8,776 nt of DNA from Planctomycetota bacterium (GTDB taxonomy: Bacteria > Planctomycetota > Phycisphaerae > UBA1845 > CAIVHJ01), in NCBI GenBank assembly GCA_022573485.1, contig JACZTW010000160.1, forward strand, positions 1 through 8,776. The letters are read 5' to 3'. This document shows, in pieces, positions 1 to 6,215 of the stretch (the first letter of the stretch is position 1; the number at the start of each line of letters is the position of its first letter). Position numbers and translations under genes: made by a program. Under the pieces are notes generated by a model. The model was not told the origin of the DNA, made no database searches, and was given only the letters and a program-made list of their open reading frames with translations.

Positions 1-692
1 ATAAGGCCGTCTGGCTCGTCGCCGGCGTCCAGGCACACGACTGCGGGATCGGCATCCTTCGGGATCAGTCCCCAGTTGCCCAGCAGGAAGGCCAAGTCTC
101 CCGCGCCGACTGCGCCGTCTACCGGGAAAGTGTCGTACGGGCAGGTTCCGCAGACGTCCCCGCCACTGGCGCCGGTGAGGTAGATATCACCGCCGGCAAA
201 GTTGGTGTTGACCTGGAACGAAATGGTGTCGACGGACGTTCCTTCGACGATGAACGGGAAGGCCAAACCGGTCCAGCGGCAATCGGCGATGTCACAATCG
301 CCGTCCAGATCGATGTCCTCATCAGCAAGATCACACATCCCGTCGCCGTCGAGATCCCAGCAGTTGCCGGCATTGGGGAACTCCTGGGGGTCAAAGGTCC
401 GAAGTCCATTGTCATTATCGTCGCAATCGCCGGGGTACACGTTCTCGCAGACCGTTGGACCCATGGCCGTTCGCGTCGGCTCGGCAGGCCGCGGATCCGT
501 CACGGGCGCCACTACGGGACCGACCTCGGGTTCCACTGACTGATCAACCTCCTGAGGTTGCGCCGTGGCGGGTGGCTTTACTGTTGGCGCGTCAAAGGCA
601 TCCGCGGTGGCCCCCAGCGCGCACACCAACACAAACGCTCCGAGCGCACCCACAACGGGAACACTCACTCTACAGAATTTGGATCGATACAT
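1..692 (-). CDS. Secreted protein with Asp-rich Ca-binding repeats and an LLGNWG motif (3' end outside window)
   Basis: An open frame of 230 codons runs from ATG at 692 off the left edge, so the C-terminus is missing. Residues 1-32 look like a signal peptide (basic start MYRSKFCR, hydrophobic core, cleavage near ATADA). A Pro/Glu/Val-rich low-complexity linker follows (about 35-78). Residues 88-138 are Asp-rich with closely spaced Cys (GDCDDNDNG, DLDGDGMCDLADEDIDLDGDCD) and resemble thrombospondin type 3 or EF-hand-like Ca-binding loops. A planctomycete-style motif, GAVGAGDLAFLLGNWG, follows at about 193-208 and closely resembles the tail of the cupredoxin protein at 6808-7683. The start is supported by GGAGGA five bases upstream. 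The protein is probably exported and Ca-stabilised. No catalytic domain is visible in the part present, so its function is unknown. Confidence 0.85.
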   Translation of the reverse strand, partial: MYRSKFCRVSVPVVGALGAFVLVCALGATADAFDAPTVKPPATAQPQEVDQSVEPEVGPVVAPVTDPRPAEPTRTAMGPTVCENVYPGDCDDNDNGLRTFDPQEFPNAGNCWDLDGDGMCDLADEDIDLDGDCDIADCRWTGLAFPFIVEGTSVDTISFQVNTNFAGGDIYLTGASGGDVCGTCPYDTFPVDGAVGAGDLAFLLGNWGLIPKDADPAVVCLDAGDEPDGL

Positions 693-697
693 ACGAT

Positions 698-703
698 TCC
701 TCC
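698..703 (-). promoter_or_regulatory. Shine-Dalgarno GGAGGA next to a nine-base A tract
   Basis: On the minus strand GGAGGA (698-703) lies five bases before the ATG at 692 and fixes that start. It is directly preceded by an uninterrupted run of nine A (704-712). Confidence 0.75.
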
Positions 704-744
704 TTTTTTTTTCAGACCGACGGAGATGTGAACCGCCGCGTCGT

Positions 745-769
745 GACCAAAGTGCGACCAAAGTGCGAC
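745..769. repeat. Two tandem 11-bp direct repeats (GACCAAAGTGC) plus a partial third
   Basis: GACCAAAGTGC occurs at 745-755 and exactly again at 756-766, followed by GAC. The 11-bp period places both copies on one face of the helix. The repeat lies 53-77 bp upstream of the start codon at 692, where a transcription factor site could act. Direct repeats with this period are the usual layout of sites for PhoB/OmpR-type regulators, but the sequence itself is not a PhoB box I recognise. Confidence 0.5.
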
Positions 770-1154
770 TTGGCTCCAAACCAGTCTATATCTTGACACT
801 TGCCGGCCCGAAATGCAAGGCATTGGAGGATGTTTTGATAGGACGATTTCACGATTTTTTTGATGAGCAGTCTTTAATCATTCATCGGGCAAAGGATGCC
901 GCAATACCCGCTTCCAAAACTGCGCTGCTCCAATTTCACGAGCACGAAACAGGCGCCGCGGAGGAGAGGTTTCCGATGTTAGGAGGTTCTAACAATCTTG
1001 TTTTTGAGCCCCCGAAACCACCTTCGATCAGCCTGGAGTACTCGCGCCGACACTCAGGCTGCGCGCCCGGGAGTTGCGAACCCGGAGCCGGGTTGTCTCC
1101 TCCATGTGCCGACTACTGATCCTCGCCGGCCTCGCTCAGGGCCACAGCGACCCT

Positions 1155-2441
1155 TCAGGCCCCGGTACTCACACGCAGCGCACGCTGGGTACAGGCAAGG
1201 GTGAGATCGATTGTCGCGTCGTCGTGAGCCAGCGAGATGAACCAGGCTTCATACCCGCTGGGCGGCAGATGCACGCCGGCCTGCAACATGGCCTGGAAGA
1301 ATCGCGCAAACTGAGTGTGGTCCGCCGCCCGCGCATCGGAAAAATCGGAGACTTTCTGTTTTCCGAAGAACAAGGTCAACATTGAGCCTACGCGCTGCAC
1401 GCAGGCGGACACCTTCACGCCAGTCAACAAACGATCCAGTCCATCCGCCAGCTTTGCAGATTGTTGCTCCAAAGTGAGATAGGCCTGCCGATCCAATATC
1501 TTGAGCGTGGCTAATCCCGCAGCCATGGCCAGCGGATTGCCGGACAGCGTGCCCGCCTGATAGACGGGGCCCATCGGCGCGATCTGAGCCATGATCCGTG
1601 ATGACCCCCCGTATGCGCCTACGGGCAATCCGCCGCCGATGATTTTTCCCAGAGTCGTGATGTCCGGCTGCACGCCGAACAGTTCCTGCGCACCGCCACG
1701 CGCCACGCGAAAGCCAGTCATCACTTCATCGAAGATCAGCAACGCCTCATGCTCATGCGTGATTGAGCGAAGGCCTTCCAGAAATCCCGGCTGGGGAGGA
1801 ACGACACCCATGTTGCCCGCCACTGGCTCGACGATGACAGCCGCAATTTCTGGACCTCCATCCCGGAAGATGGCTTCGACCGATTCGAGGTCGTTGAATG
1901 TGGCGATCAGTGTGTCTGCCGCGGCGCCCGGCGTGACACCCGGTGAGTCGGGCAGCCCGAGCGTGGCCACACCCGATCCGGCTTTGACCAGCAGCGCATC
2001 GGCGTGGCCGTGGTAACAGCCGTCGAACTTGACGAACTTGTTTCGCCCCGTCACCGCCCGCGCCAACCGCAACGCGCTCATCACTGCCTCCGTGCCGCTG
2101 TTCACCATGCGCACCATCTCCATGGAGGGCACGCGGTCGATGATCTCCCGCGCCAGCTCGACTTCAAGAGTCGAGGGCGCACCAAAGCTCGTGCCTCTGC
2201 GTAGGGTCTGTTCGAGGGCTTCACACACTTCGGGATGCGCGTGGCCGACGATCATCGGACCCCACGAGCCGATGTAATCGATGTACTTACGACCTTCAAC
2301 ATCGAACAAATGACAACCTTCCGCATGGTCGATGAACCGCGGGGTGCCGCCGACGCTGCGAAACGCGCGCACCGGCGAATTAACGCCACCGGGCATCAAT
2401 TGTTGAGCCTGTGCGAAAAGATCAGCGGAGGATGCGGTCAT
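1155..2441 (-). CDS. hemL: Glutamate-1-semialdehyde 2,1-aminomutase
   Basis: This cytoplasmic PLP enzyme converts glutamate-1-semialdehyde to 5-aminolevulinate, the last step of the C5 route into tetrapyrroles. The 428-residue length matches the family (about 425-430). Visible hallmarks are the N-terminal FAQAQQLMPGGVNSPVRAF (9-27), the phosphate-binding NSGTEAV (114-120), CYHGHADALLVKAGSG (142-157), FDEVMTGFR (237-245) and the PLP lysine in TTLGKIIGGGLPVGAYGG (K266). The start at 2441 gives the usual HemL N-terminus, with GAGGG ten bases upstream. It is the last gene of the minus-strand tetrapyrrole and sulfur block, separated from cobA by 263 nt, so it may be read through or have its own promoter. 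Nothing in the protein looks altered. Confidence 0.97.
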   Translation of the reverse strand: MTASSADLFAQAQQLMPGGVNSPVRAFRSVGGTPRFIDHAEGCHLFDVEGRKYIDYIGSWGPMIVGHAHPEVCEALEQTLRRGTSFGAPSTLEVELAREIIDRVPSMEMVRMVNSGTEAVMSALRLARAVTGRNKFVKFDGCYHGHADALLVKAGSGVATLGLPDSPGVTPGAAADTLIATFNDLESVEAIFRDGGPEIAAVIVEPVAGNMGVVPPQPGFLEGLRSITHEHEALLIFDEVMTGFRVARGGAQELFGVQPDITTLGKIIGGGLPVGAYGGSSRIMAQIAPMGPVYQAGTLSGNPLAMAAGLATLKILDRQAYLTLEQQSAKLADGLDRLLTGVKVSACVQRVGSMLTLFFGKQKVSDFSDARAADHTQFARFFQAMLQAGVHLPPSGYEAWFISLAHDDATIDLTLACTQRALRVSTGA

Positions 2442-2497
2442 CAGACGAGAACCCTCAGTGTTTAATTGATGTTTGAATGGCGAACGAAATAAGGAGC

Positions 2498-2515
2498 CGC
2501 AGGCTTTAGCCTGCG
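2498..2515. repeat. Perfect palindrome CGCAGGCT-TT-AGCCTGCG (REP-like hairpin)
   Basis: Eight bases are perfectly inverted around a central TT, giving a hairpin of about seven pairs with a four-base loop. It sits in the 263-nt gap between cobA and hemL, about 57 bp upstream of the hemL start. On the minus strand it is followed by GGCTCCTTATTTCG, too poor in U for a good terminator. Short GC-rich palindromes of this style are often dispersed REP-type elements, but only one copy is in the window, so that reading is inference. Confidence 0.5.
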
Positions 2516-2704
2516 CGAGGCTTCATGCAGGACAAATTCGCCGATTTGGCAATCTATTCAGACATCAATAGCCGCTCTCGATTTGAGAATAGCACAAATC
2601 GGGATGTCCGGTGGGTCGGCGTCGGAGGCCCACACGCACTCGCAGCCGCCATACTTTAACGAACCGAGGTTCTCTGGCAAGCCGTATTCGATTGCTGGGT
2701 CGCA

Positions 2705-3526
2705 CTAAGCAGAGGCCGTTCGCGGGCTCGCTGATCGAGGGAGCGGATGAGGAGTCTGGTTGAGGATGGATGTTTGGTCAAGGTTCACCGGGCACAGGGC
2801 CGCTTGACGCACAACCTCGCCGATGACCGTCGTCGTCGGCGACTCCAGTTGCGCCTCGTCGGCCAGATTGGCGATCGTTTCGAGGTTGCCGGTCACGACG
2901 CGCTGCTGCGGCATGGTGCCGCGTTCGATGCAAGCCGCCGGCGTCTGAGGGTCTCTGCCGGCGGCGACCAGGCGCTCGACGACGACGCGGAGGTTCGCGA
3001 GGCCCATCAACACAACGAGCGTCTCCATACCCGCCAGGGCGTCATAATTCAGACCGTCGGCCCCCCGACCGTCTTCGCTCTGGGCAGTCACCACGGCGAC
3101 CGCTCTGCTGACCTTTCGCAAAGTGACGGGGATGTTGGCGGATGCGGGAACAGCCAGAGCGCTGGTCACGCCGGGCACAATCTCGCACTCCACTCCGGCT
3201 TGCAGGCAGGCAACGAACTCCTCCCAGCCTCTTCCAAAAAGCAACGGATCTCCGCCCTTGAGACGGATGACAAGTGACCCGTGTCCCGCCTGCTCGATAA
3301 GCAAAGCATTGATCTCATCCTGCGAGTGACGCGGCCTGCCGGGGTACTTGCCTACGTCAATGATGTGCGCATCGGGCTTGACTTCGTCGAGCAATTCATG
3401 CGGGATGAGCCGATCGTGAACCACCACGTCGGCTTGCCGGAGCAGTTGCAGACCTTTGACAGTGATCAGGCCCGGATCGCCGGGTCCCGCGCCCACCAGA
3501 AACACTCTGCCGCACTGCCGCGCCAT
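2705..3526 (-). CDS. cobA: Uroporphyrinogen-III C-methyltransferase (SUMT)
   Basis: It uses two S-adenosylmethionine to methylate uroporphyrinogen III at C2 and C7, giving precorrin-2, the branch point towards siroheme and cobalamin. The 273 residues match the stand-alone SUMT length. Family motifs are VGAGPGDPGLIT (11-22), the VVVHDRL region (34-40), VIRLKGGDPLLFGRG (86-100) and VPGVTSALAVPASANIPVTLR (117-137). No N-terminal CysG-type dehydrogenase/chelatase is attached, so oxidation of precorrin-2 must be encoded elsewhere. The ATG at 3526 is five bases after the stop of the upstream fusion gene, with GGGAG overlapping the end of that gene, which suggests translational coupling. The gene context with cysH and a CbiX-type chelatase favours siroheme as the product. 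The C-terminal extension (about 245-273, Pro/Ser-rich) looks unstructured. Confidence 0.96.
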   Translation of the reverse strand: MARQCGRVFLVGAGPGDPGLITVKGLQLLRQADVVVHDRLIPHELLDEVKPDAHIIDVGKYPGRPRHSQDEINALLIEQAGHGSLVIRLKGGDPLLFGRGWEEFVACLQAGVECEIVPGVTSALAVPASANIPVTLRKVSRAVAVVTAQSEDGRGADGLNYDALAGMETLVVLMGLANLRVVVERLVAAGRDPQTPAACIERGTMPQQRVVTGNLETIANLADEAQLESPTTTVIGEVVRQAALCPVNLDQTSILNQTPHPLPRSASPRTASA

Positions 3527-3531
3527 CCACG

Positions 3532-5214
3532 CTACTCCCGCATCGTCGCAAGTTGGTCATCGATCCGGCGCACAGCCTGTGCGGCTACCTCGTGTGGATC
3601 CGTGCCCGTCACCAGCACCTCGCACTGTTTGAGACCATCGGACGATACCAGCCGGGCTCTTAAGCTCAAGTCGCCGTTTACGAGGGCATAGGCGGCTGCG
3701 TGCCATTGATCGCTCTGATGATACGTCTTGACGAACTCCCGCTCCGCCAGCGCCGCCTGACGCGTTGCCGAATCGTCCAAGGCCTCGCGAATCGTGCCGC
3801 CCAGCGGATCGCCGGAACGCACCTGGACCGCAATGATGCCCTGTCCGGCCGCCGGAAGAAAATCATCGAAGGAAAACGTCTCGCAGGCTTCGTGAAGGAC
3901 CGCCAGTCGCCTCAAGCTGGCCGTCGCCAGAATGACGGCGTCCAGGTCACCCGCCCGCACCTTGCGAATGCGATCTTCCACGGAACCGTTGACGATCGTG
4001 GTCTCCAGGTCCGGCCTGAGCACACGAACTTGCGCGGCTCGGCGTTGATTCGTTACCCCGACAACTGATCCCGGCGCGAGGCCGGCCAGTCGCACATTGT
4101 CGGCCGACACGAGTGATTCGGTCACTTCGCCCCGGGGCAGAAAGGCCGCGATCTCCAGCTCCGTCGCGTCGGAAGGGGGCAAATCGCGCAGGCTGCGCGC
4201 GATCAAATCAATCTCTCCGGCGGCGAGGGCTGTTTCGAGTTCACCGGCCAATGGCTCATCGATGACAGCATCGCTGAGCGCCTGTGTGTGCGAGCTTGCT
4301 GCCGAAAACAGATGCACTTCTACCGCCAGACCCTTCGTCTGGAGTAAATGCGACACGAGATTCGCTTGCCATCGCGCCAATGGGCCGTCGCTTGCTCCCA
4401 GCCGGATCGTACGAGTATCGCATCCTCGCCTTCCGTGAACCGCTCCACCCGAACCCACCGCCAGGTCCAGAACAAGGTCTGCGACATTCGGATAGGTGCC
4501 AACCGCAGCGTCACACAACACCAACCGATCTTTGATCCACTGTCTGAGTGGTAACTTGCTTAGATCTGGCAGAGTGAGACCCAGTTGCTCGGGTATGTCC
4601 GCGCTGGCATGCTGCCCCATGCCGATCAAAAAAGGAACGACGATGAGGTTTTCACATTCCAGACAGGCATAAGCCTCGGCGATGGACGGCTCCTCTTCAA
4701 GAAACGCCTCCACAAAACCGGCGAAGGTGTTGGTGGCGCGAAGATTCGCAGCCAGTTGTTCGGTCGCTCCGCGGCTGCCGGGATGATTGCGTGTACCATG
4801 TCCAACAATGAGTACTTCGGTGTGTTTGGGATCAAGCCGGTGTTCGCGGGACAGATCCTTCAGGCGCGCCAGCACCAGATCAGCCATACGAGGATGAACC
4901 CCAACCGGCGGTGTTTGCCGGATCCGGACTTCCGAATACCGGCGATTCGCGGCGAGTCCGCGCGGCAACTCCACCTCGGCAAAGTAGCCGCTGCTGGTCA
5001 TCATTGGAACGACCGTAAGATCGGTCGCCGTGATTTGATCGAGCACCTCGGCGTAGGTCGGCGAGCCGTGGTTGAACGCGACGACCACTTCGTCGAAGCG
5101 CTTCGCGTGTTCAATCCGCCGGGCGAGTGTTCGCACGAGGGCGTTTGTCGCAGAGTCTGTGCGAGAGCCGTGGGCCGCCAGTATCAGTCCGGTTCTCGTG
5201 CTGGATTCATTCAT
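3532..5214 (-). CDS. Fusion of tandem CbiX/SirB-type chelatase halves with a degenerate HemC-like domain
   Basis: A 560-residue protein. Residues 8-128 and 133-250 are two CbiX/SirB-like halves; this family inserts Fe or Co into sirohydrochlorin. The first half has LAAHGSR (H15), but its second metal position reads SSGYFAEVELP, with F78 where His is expected. The second half keeps both His (H139 in VGHGTR, H202 in GMGQHASADIP), so the active site is probably there. Residues 269-557 align with HemC (porphobilinogen deaminase): RTIRLGASDGPLARWQ, SLRDLP with D344, RRAAQVRVLRPDL, LPAAGQG. The cofactor cysteine of the GGC motif is replaced (QSDQWHAAAYA, D502 at the Cys position). The usual Arg of the TRxS motif is Ser, and VHSxKD is IARSLRD, so deaminase activity is unlikely. 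The open frame extends upstream to 5490, but homology begins only after MNESSTRTGLILAAHGS; upstream starts overlap cysH and encode Arg-rich, unrelated sequence. Confidence 0.88.
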   Translation of the reverse strand: MNESSTRTGLILAAHGSRTDSATNALVRTLARRIEHAKRFDEVVVAFNHGSPTYAEVLDQITATDLTVVPMMTSSGYFAEVELPRGLAANRRYSEVRIRQTPPVGVHPRMADLVLARLKDLSREHRLDPKHTEVLIVGHGTRNHPGSRGATEQLAANLRATNTFAGFVEAFLEEEPSIAEAYACLECENLIVVPFLIGMGQHASADIPEQLGLTLPDLSKLPLRQWIKDRLVLCDAAVGTYPNVADLVLDLAVGSGGAVHGRRGCDTRTIRLGASDGPLARWQANLVSHLLQTKGLAVEVHLFSAASSHTQALSDAVIDEPLAGELETALAAGEIDLIARSLRDLPPSDATELEIAAFLPRGEVTESLVSADNVRLAGLAPGSVVGVTNQRRAAQVRVLRPDLETTIVNGSVEDRIRKVRAGDLDAVILATASLRRLAVLHEACETFSFDDFLPAAGQGIIAVQVRSGDPLGGTIREALDDSATRQAALAEREFVKTYHQSDQWHAAAYALVNGDLSLRARLVSSDGLKQCEVLVTGTDPHEVAAQAVRRIDDQLATMRE

Positions 5215-5281
5215 CTCGGTTGTCCCGGATAATCGATGCCGCGTTCGGCTGCTCTGCTGTTGCAAAGACTCCCCAACGCAC

Positions 5282-5995
5282 CTAGATACCGTCACCATGC
5301 AAGCCGCATTCGCTCTTCTCGGTGCCGACCCACCGGCCCGCACGACTGTATTCGCCGATCGTCGAGCCCGGAACCGGCGTGGTGCAGTGCGTGCAGCCAA
5401 CCGTCGGATAACCCTGCTCGTGCAATGCATTGTAGGGAACCTTGTTGGCCTGAACGTACTCCCAAATCTGTTTGCGGCTCCAGCTCGCAAGCGGATTGAA
5501 CTTCAGCACTTGGTACTGCCAATCCCATTCGAGGACGCGGATGTTGGCCCGGGCCTTCGACTGATCACGTCTCAAGCCCGTGATCCACACGTCAACGTCC
5601 TTCATGACCTCACGCATGGGGTCTACCTTGCGGATCTTGCAGCACAGGTCGGGGTCTCTTTTCCAAAGCTCCGGACCGTGAATTGCTTCCTGTTGTTCCG
5701 GCGTGAGTGTGGTCCCGCGATTGACGAACTGAAGATGCGGATAACGCTCGATCATGCGATCGCGCAGTTCGTATGTTTCCTTGAAGAAGAACATGGTGTC
5801 CATATACACGACGGTTAGCGGCCTGGAAGTACGGGCGATCATGTCGATCAGCGCGCACCCTTCCATGCCGAACGAAGTCGTCACCTCGACCCTGCGATCG
5901 ACAAAATAGTCCACACACCATGCGATGAGTTGGTCCGCTGGACTATCTTCACCGACCTGCGCCGGATAGTCGGCTGTTGATAATGGTAGATTCAC
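5282..5995 (-). CDS. cysH: Assimilatory APS/PAPS reductase, [4Fe-4S] (APS reductase) type
   Basis: It reduces adenylylsulfate (or its 3'-phospho form) to sulfite with thioredoxin as donor, in the cytoplasm. The 237 residues show the family order: nucleotide-binding TTSFGMEGCALIDM (39-52), YMDTMFFFKETY (64-75), the CC pair (C118, C119), GLRRDQSKARANI (140-152), the CTHC pair (C201, C204) and the C-terminal catalytic ECGLHG (C230). The CC plus CxxC set is the iron-sulfur signature that marks APS-preferring enzymes; PAPS-only enzymes lack it. The start is GTG at 5995, giving MNLPLSTADY, chosen because AGGAGGA ends six bases upstream. It is the first large gene after the Cys leader and terminator and is followed after 67 nt by the CbiX-HemC fusion. 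The leader architecture suggests expression rises when charged Cys-tRNA is scarce. Confidence 0.95.
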   Translation of the reverse strand: MNLPLSTADYPAQVGEDSPADQLIAWCVDYFVDRRVEVTTSFGMEGCALIDMIARTSRPLTVVYMDTMFFFKETYELRDRMIERYPHLQFVNRGTTLTPEQQEAIHGPELWKRDPDLCCKIRKVDPMREVMKDVDVWITGLRRDQSKARANIRVLEWDWQYQVLKFNPLASWSRKQIWEYVQANKVPYNALHEQGYPTVGCTHCTTPVPGSTIGEYSRAGRWVGTEKSECGLHGDGI

Positions 5996-6001
5996 CCTCC
6001 G

Positions 6002-6008
6002 TCCTCCT
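6002..6008 (-). promoter_or_regulatory. Shine-Dalgarno AGGAGGA of cysH (decides a GTG start)
   Basis: AGGAGGA on the minus strand lies six bases before the GTG at 5995, an ideal spacing. A second GGAGG (5996-6000) touches the start codon and is too close to serve. The site lies 23 nt downstream of the terminator U run, so translation initiation at cysH depends on readthrough. Confidence 0.75.
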
Positions 6009-6031
6009 GTGAAATCTCAAACTGACTGTAC

Positions 6032-6065
6032 AAAAAAAGACCCGCAGGGGACGATCCCGCGGGCC
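6032..6065 (-). terminator. Intrinsic terminator in the cysH leader (attenuator)
   Basis: Reading the minus strand, GGCCCGC (6065-6059) pairs with GCGGGTC (6045-6039), and GGGA (6058-6055) with TCCC (6051-6048) around a TCG loop, with two bases bulged on the 3' arm. Seven T follow directly (6038-6032). It sits between the leader ORF and the cysH Shine-Dalgarno, so it must be bypassed for cysH to be expressed. A T-rich stretch on the other side (6066-6080) means it could also work on the plus strand, but no plus-strand transcript is apparent. Confidence 0.85.
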
Positions 6066-6093
6066 TTTGCATTTTCTTTTGGTGATCAGTCGC

Positions 6094-6174
6094 TCAATGC
6101 ATCGGCAACCCGGGTCGGCCCTCAGTGGGGCAACAACAAGAGCAACAACAGCGACAGGCGTTGTACTCCGACAT
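6094..6174 (-). CDS. Cysteine-rich leader peptide of the cys operon (26 aa)
   Basis: A short ORF on the minus strand starts MSEYNACRCCCSCCC and ends at TGA (6096-6094). Seven of nine consecutive codons (6156-6130) are Cys, including two triplets of Cys codons separated by a single Ser. It lies 39-118 nt downstream of a strong promoter. Its stop lies 28 nt before the terminator stem. Its position before a cysteine-biosynthesis gene is what is expected of a leader peptide whose translation senses charged Cys-tRNA. Two further in-frame ATGs (6195 and 6207) would give 33 or 37 residues; the one at 6207 would begin only a few bases after the predicted transcript start. No strong Shine-Dalgarno precedes any of the three. 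The peptide itself is unlikely to have a function beyond regulation. Confidence 0.82.
   Translation of the reverse strand: MSEYNACRCCCSCCCPTEGRPGLPMH
6118..6131 (-). promoter_or_regulatory. Competing leader hairpin at the end of the Cys codon run
   Basis: GCCC (6131-6128), which includes the last two bases of the final Cys codon, can pair with GGGC (6121-6118) across a six-base loop. The partially overlapping segment GGGCC (6121-6117) can instead pair perfectly with GGCCC (6065-6061), the 5' arm of the terminator. These are two mutually exclusive pairings, as in a classical amino-acid attenuator. Each is short, so the assignment is inference. Confidence 0.45.
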
Positions 6175-6215
6175 GGGCTGGTTCGTTTTCAACATCCGGC
6201 GACTCATAATGGACA

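Larger units (their letters stand above)
693..1154. other. Non-coding interval between hemL and the secreted-protein gene
   Basis: No convincing gene lies here; the open frames on the plus strand show no recognisable protein and one runs into the signal peptide at 565-692. The interval holds the 11-bp direct repeats (745-769), a 5-bp stem inverted repeat GTTAG...CTAAC (978-993) and a perfect inverted repeat AACCCGGAGCCGGGTT (1079-1094). The last could help end the hemL transcript, but no U run follows it on the minus strand. A weak minus-strand promoter is conceivable (TTTCGG, 17 bp, TATAGA, between about 784 and 812), though its match is poor. Confidence 0.5.

Noticed and set aside
793..798. 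Consensus TTGACA on the plus strand as a promoter -35
   Set aside because: No -10 hexamer lies at 15-19 bp, and no plus-strand gene follows.
978..993. GTTAG...CTAAC hairpin followed by TTTTT as a plus-strand terminator
   Set aside because: The stem has only five pairs, mostly A/T, and no plus-strand gene ends before it.
565..1119. 184-codon open frame on the plus strand
   Set aside because: It overlaps the signal-peptide region of the minus-strand gene, shows biased low-complexity composition and no known domain.
4585..5232. 215-codon open frame on the plus strand
   Set aside because: It is fully antisense to the chelatase domains, has no recognisable domain and no Shine-Dalgarno; GC-rich DNA readily gives such shadows.
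5215..5490. Upstream extension of the CbiX-HemC gene to ATG 5490
   Set aside because: The 92 extra residues are Arg-rich, overlap cysH in another frame and precede the start of CbiX homology, which begins right after the ATG at 5214.
5072..5818. 248-codon open frame on the plus strand
   Set aside because: It is antisense to cysH and the start of the fusion gene, both of which have clear family motifs.
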